This document shows, piece after piece, positions 61,062 to 64,000 of a DNA stretch of 64,000 nucleotides. The first letter of the stretch is position 1. Every line of letters begins with the position of its first letter. The stretch is from Lathyrus oleraceus (Eukaryota; Streptophyta; Magnoliopsida; Fabales; Fabaceae), in assembly GCF_024323335.1 (NCBI RefSeq), contig NC_066581.1, positions 434,142,136 to 434,206,135 on the forward strand, given 5' to 3'. The notes below the pieces were generated by a model. The model saw nothing but the letters and a program-made list of their open reading frames with translations. It searched no databases and had not been told where the DNA came from. A program made the translations under genes and the position numbers.

Positions 61062-63134
61062 TTACTCTGTCAGTAGAGTAACTTGGACCACATCCTCTGC
61101 TGTCCAGTTGTTGATAACCTCGCCTGGTGCACAAGGGCGGACCCAGACGTCCAAATCATGATCACTGTCTTCACCATCAGTAGCAAAGACGTCTCCATGG
61201 TTCATCAGCCCAGCGCTGGTGAAGGTGCTCGGACCTGCTTGTACGCTCTGCTCTGCTGCGAGAGGCTCGTACCCAATGCCGAATTTGTCCTCTTTGACTG
61301 GCAAGTCAACCATCTTGCCCCAGCCTTCTGCTTTACCAGAGTCAACAACCTCTTTGGCTTGCTTGTAAGATGATATTGAAGCACCTGGCTTCCTCTGCTC
61401 TGCACAAGCTACACCTTCTAATGCCACAGTCTCGAATGCCTGGCACAGGGTTTCGTGGATCTCGCCATCCACCTCAACATATTTGAATGAGGAGAGATGA
61501 CTCACCAGAATCTCCTCTTCACCACAGACGGTCACGATCTGACCGTTCCAGACATATTTGAGCTTCTGATGGAGAGTTGACGAGACTGCTCCAGCGGCGT
61601 GAATCCAAGGACGCCCCAACAAACAGCTATAAGCAGGCTGAATGTCCATCACATAAAATACGATGTCGAAGACTTCAGGACCTATCTTCACTGGCAAGGT
61701 GACTTCACCAAACACAGAACGTTTGGATCCGTCGAATGCACGCACGATCAGGTCACTGGGAGTGAGCACGACTCCCTCGACATCTATCTTCTTCAGTATC
61801 TGCTTCGGAAGGACATTCAGGGACGACCCGGTGTCCACTAGCACGTGAGATAATACTGCGCCCTTGCACTCCATAGTGATGTGCAAGGCTTTGTTGTGGT
61901 TGCGGCCCTCAGGCGTTAGATCTAGGTCAGTGAAACCTACACCATGCCTGGTACTCACATTTGCTAGTACACCCTCCAGCTGGTTGACAGATATCTCTTG
62001 CGGGACGTATGCCATGTTCAACATCTTCAACAGAGCGTCCCGATGTGCCTCAGAACACATCAGCAAGGAGAGTATCGAGATTTTTGACGGAGTTTGGTTG
62101 AGCTGATCCACAATTTTGTAGTCACTCTTTTTGATGATCTTCATGAACTCCTCAACATCTTTCTGAAAAGAACCCTCAGCCTCCTTCTGAGCCGGTTCTT
62201 CGTCAACCACCGCCTGTTTGCCCTTAGCTCTTGCGGATGACTCAGCAGCAATGTCTCTCAAAGGCTGAGGAGCAAACAGTCGTCCGCTCCTTGTGAAGCC
62301 TCCCTGTCCTCCGACATTGTCCACCACAGGACTTGTAACAGCAGGGATCCTCACAGGAGCACTGATCGTAACTGGCGTTTGAACAACCGACCTTGTCTGG
62401 TTACCAGCCCTCCTATCTCGGCGATAGGCATTGTCATAACTCCAGGGCACAGCTCTACTATTTTCATTCTGCCTTCTGCCAGGCGCAACAATAGTAGCAG
62501 GTGCTCTGATGGTTACCGGGGTAGGAATGGTAACCGGAGTATTGCTGGTGGTGGGTGTACTGACAGCCCCACGTCCTCTTCCTTCAGCCGGCTTATAAAA
62601 AATGGTGACAGTAGACACTGCCCCATTATCTCTGGTAGCACGGCTAAACTGTAGACAGCCTTCGTCCATTAAACTCTGAACACCAGTCTTCAACTGGTCA
62701 CAACCATCCATGGCTTCTGAACAGCCCAAACAATCTTCTGAACAGCCTGGGTCAACACCCCCCTTCAACAATCGGCCCTTGACGACCAACAGAGATGTCT
62801 GAACATCTTCGACATTTACAATCAGGTCTTCAGCTTCCCCATCTTCAATGTTATTAACCCTATGCCCCCCATGTTGTGGCATAGGATTGTTCACGACATT
62901 CGGAACCGGAGAGAAGTTGATTGTCTTGGAATCAATCAAGTCCTGGACCTTGTGCTGAAACGCCCGGCATCTTTCAGTATGGTGGCCTGGTGCCCCAGAG
63001 TGAAAGTCACATCTTACATTGGCATCATAGCCGGGTGGCAGCACGGTAGGAGTAGCCATTGTACGCAACTCTACAAACCCTAACCGGAGTAGCTCGGGTA
63101 GTAGTTCTGCGTACGACATAGGCAGAGGGTCAAA
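61062..63134 (-). CDS. Element E: gag C-terminus and aspartic protease
   Basis: Open frame following an in-frame TGA at 63,137-63,135; the first Met is at 63,119 (MSYAELLPELL). Residues from that Met: zinc-binding-like C37-X2-H40-X5-H46-X4-C51 (CDFHSGAPGHHTERC); a PVTI-rich linker at 195-260; protease with catalytic DTGSS at 429-433 and the LLGRPWIHAAGA motif at 500-511. It ends VTLLTE at 61,062. The protease cleaves the polyprotein during particle maturation. The matching region of A has the same order (FDPIPMSYAG, GAPGHDIEN, DTG), so this is the middle of a gag-pro frame rather than a separate gene. Confidence 0.88.
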   Translation of the reverse strand, partial: FDPLPMSYAELLPELLRLGFVELRTMATPTVLPPGYDANVRCDFHSGAPGHHTERCRAFQHKVQDLIDSKTINFSPVPNVVNNPMPQHGGHRVNNIEDGEAEDLIVNVEDVQTSLLVVKGRLLKGGVDPGCSEDCLGCSEAMDGCDQLKTGVQSLMDEGCLQFSRATRDNGAVSTVTIFYKPAEGRGRGAVSTPTTSNTPVTIPTPVTIRAPATIVAPGRRQNENSRAVPWSYDNAYRRDRRAGNQTRSVVQTPVTISAPVRIPAVTSPVVDNVGGQGGFTRSGRLFAPQPLRDIAAESSARAKGKQAVVDEEPAQKEAEGSFQKDVEEFMKIIKKSDYKIVDQLNQTPSKISILSLLMCSEAHRDALLKMLNMAYVPQEISVNQLEGVLANVSTRHGVGFTDLDLTPEGRNHNKALHITMECKGAVLSHVLVDTGSSLNVLPKQILKKIDVEGVVLTPSDLIVRAFDGSKRSVFGEVTLPVKIGPEVFDIVFYVMDIQPAYSCLLGRPWIHAAGAVSSTLHQKLKYVWNGQIVTVCGEEEILVSHLSSFKYVEVDGEIHETLCQAFETVALEGVACAEQRKPGASISSYKQAKEVVDSGKAEGWGKMVDLPVKEDKFGIGYEPLAAEQSVQAGPSTFTSAGLMNHGDVFATDGEDSDHDLDVWVRPCAPGEVINNWTAEDVVQVTLLTE

Positions 63135-64000
63135 TCACCTATCAGGATTCAATCTCTGTCTCTGCTGAAAAGGACGTTGCTGTTGTTGTTGCTGTGGTTG
63201 AGGTCGTTGCGGTTGTTGTGGTTGTTGTTGAACTCTTTGTTGTTGTGGACGCGGTTGAGGCGCAGGAATGGTCACTGCGGCGATTGGACGATACTGGTCC
63301 CTGTTGTTGGCTCTGTAAGCACTCCCTCTGTGCTGTACAGCATTGGTTTCTCCTTCTCTACGGCGAGGTGCCCCAGAGAAGGGTTTCTTCGAAGAAGATG
63401 AGGAACCAGCATCATGGATCCTCCCAGCTTTGATTAAGCTCTCAGTTCTTTCGCCGCAGATAACGACGTCAGAAAAGCTTCCGAATGGGCAACTTCCCAT
63501 CCGGTCCATATAGACACCTTGTAGAGTGCTAATGAACATGTCAGTCAACTCCCTTTCCAGCATAGGGGGTTGAACTCTTGCAGCTAGTTCGCGCCATCTC
63601 TGGGCGTACTCTTTGAAACTTTCATTACCCTTCTGACACAAGCTTTGTAACTGAGTTCTGGTTGGAGCCATGTCCATATTGTGCTTATACTGCCTGAGGA
63701 ACGCCTCACCCAGGTCTCTCCAGCACCGAATTGAATCCCGCTTCAATTCCATGTACCAATCCAAGGATGCCCCAGATAGACTATCCTGGAAGAAATACAT
63801 CCACATCTTCTCATCGTCAGTGTATGCGGATATCTTTCGGTAATACGCCTGCACATGGGTGCGAGGGCAAGAGGTACCGTTGTATTTGTCGAATGACGGC
63901 GCCTTGAACTTATGCGGGATTCTAAGTCCTTCAACTAATCCCATGTTTGTAACGTCAAAACCGAGGGAGTTTTGACATTCCATTGCCCGGATCTTCTCAG
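63135..64000 (-). CDS. Element E: gag (partial, runs off the right edge)
   Basis: The frame is open from the window edge; the first Met seen (63,983, MECQNS) is internal, since upstream codons continue (EKIRA). The retrotransposon gag core follows: IPHKFKAPSFDKYNGT, WMYFFQDSLSGASLDWYMEL, FKEYAQRWRELAARVQPP. Then comes a Gln/Pro-rich tail (QQQRVQQQPQQPQRPQPQQQ). It ends at TGA 63,135-63,137, in the same frame as the following protease segment. Gag forms the virus-like particle that packages element RNA. The single stop probably blocks gag-pro synthesis from this copy. Confidence 0.92.
   Translation of the reverse strand, partial: EKIRAMECQNSLGFDVTNMGLVEGLRIPHKFKAPSFDKYNGTSCPRTHVQAYYRKISAYTDDEKMWMYFFQDSLSGASLDWYMELKRDSIRCWRDLGEAFLRQYKHNMDMAPTRTQLQSLCQKGNESFKEYAQRWRELAARVQPPMLERELTDMFISTLQGVYMDRMGSCPFGSFSDVVICGERTESLIKAGRIHDAGSSSSSKKPFSGAPRRREGETNAVQHRGSAYRANNRDQYRPIAAVTIPAPQPRPQQQRVQQQPQQPQRPQPQQQQQQRPFQQRQRLNPDR

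Noticed and set aside
63135..63137. Programmed stop-codon readthrough between gag and protease in E
   Set aside because: The bases after TGA do not fit known leaky contexts and element A has a sense codon there. A mutation is simpler.

Overview
The window is repetitive plant DNA made almost wholly of LTR retrotransposons, nested and inverted into each other. I found no host protein gene, tRNA, rRNA or CRISPR array. The dominant elements belong to the Ogre/Tat lineage of Ty3/gypsy. The signs are an extra ORF upstream of gag, a tRNA-Arg-type primer binding site (TGGCGACTCTGCTGGGGA), a second (archaeal-type) RNase H before integrase, a stop-filled gap between protease and RT, multi-kilobase LTRs and a repeat-rich 3' UTR. 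One Athila/Cyclops-type element is also present. This mix is typical of legumes, especially the large-genome tribe Fabeae (pea, vetch, faba bean, grass pea). The species is an inference.

Left part (1-24,995). Element F (minus strand) runs from the left edge to its 5' LTR (2,791-6,432), with pol fused to ORF1 by a large deletion. F's LTR abuts element A (plus strand, 6,433-16,691), an old Ogre with ORF1, gag-pro, pol and 3' UTR carrying many stops and frameshifts and lacking its LTRs. Next come an inverted LTR fragment G (16,692-18,899, minus) and remnant B (18,900-24,995, plus): the C-terminal part of integrase, the 3' UTR and a 3' LTR. F/A and G/B both form large inverted repeats.

Middle (24,996-34,096). 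AT-rich LTR-like DNA leads into a 7.1-kb tandem array of about 4.4 copies of a ~1.6-kb unit. Each unit looks like the U3-promoter-leader part of a minus-strand Ogre-type LTR. Each carries a (GA)n tract, and copy 1 has a long (TA)n at the TATA position.

Right part (34,097-64,000). This is a readable stack of insertions. Athila-like element C (34,097-39,566) interrupts the array. A short LTR fragment H (39,567-40,213) interrupts C at the start of its RNase H. Ogre element D (5-kb 5' LTR, PBS, leader; 40,214-46,435) interrupts H. Ogre element E (minus strand) interrupts D's leader. E is the youngest and best preserved: an 8-kb 3' LTR (46,436-54,483), a polypurine tract, a 2.9-kb 3' UTR, an intact RT-RNaseH-aRNaseH-integrase ORF (57,336-60,806), protease and gag (to the right edge), with one in-frame stop.

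The most unusual signal is E's 3' UTR. It has about 30 short hairpins whose loop hexamer (TTACCG on the plus strand) is nearly invariant while the stems change in a compensatory way. Next to them lie some 20 copies of a CTGGGGA motif which, in the element RNA, is complementary to the element's own primer binding site.
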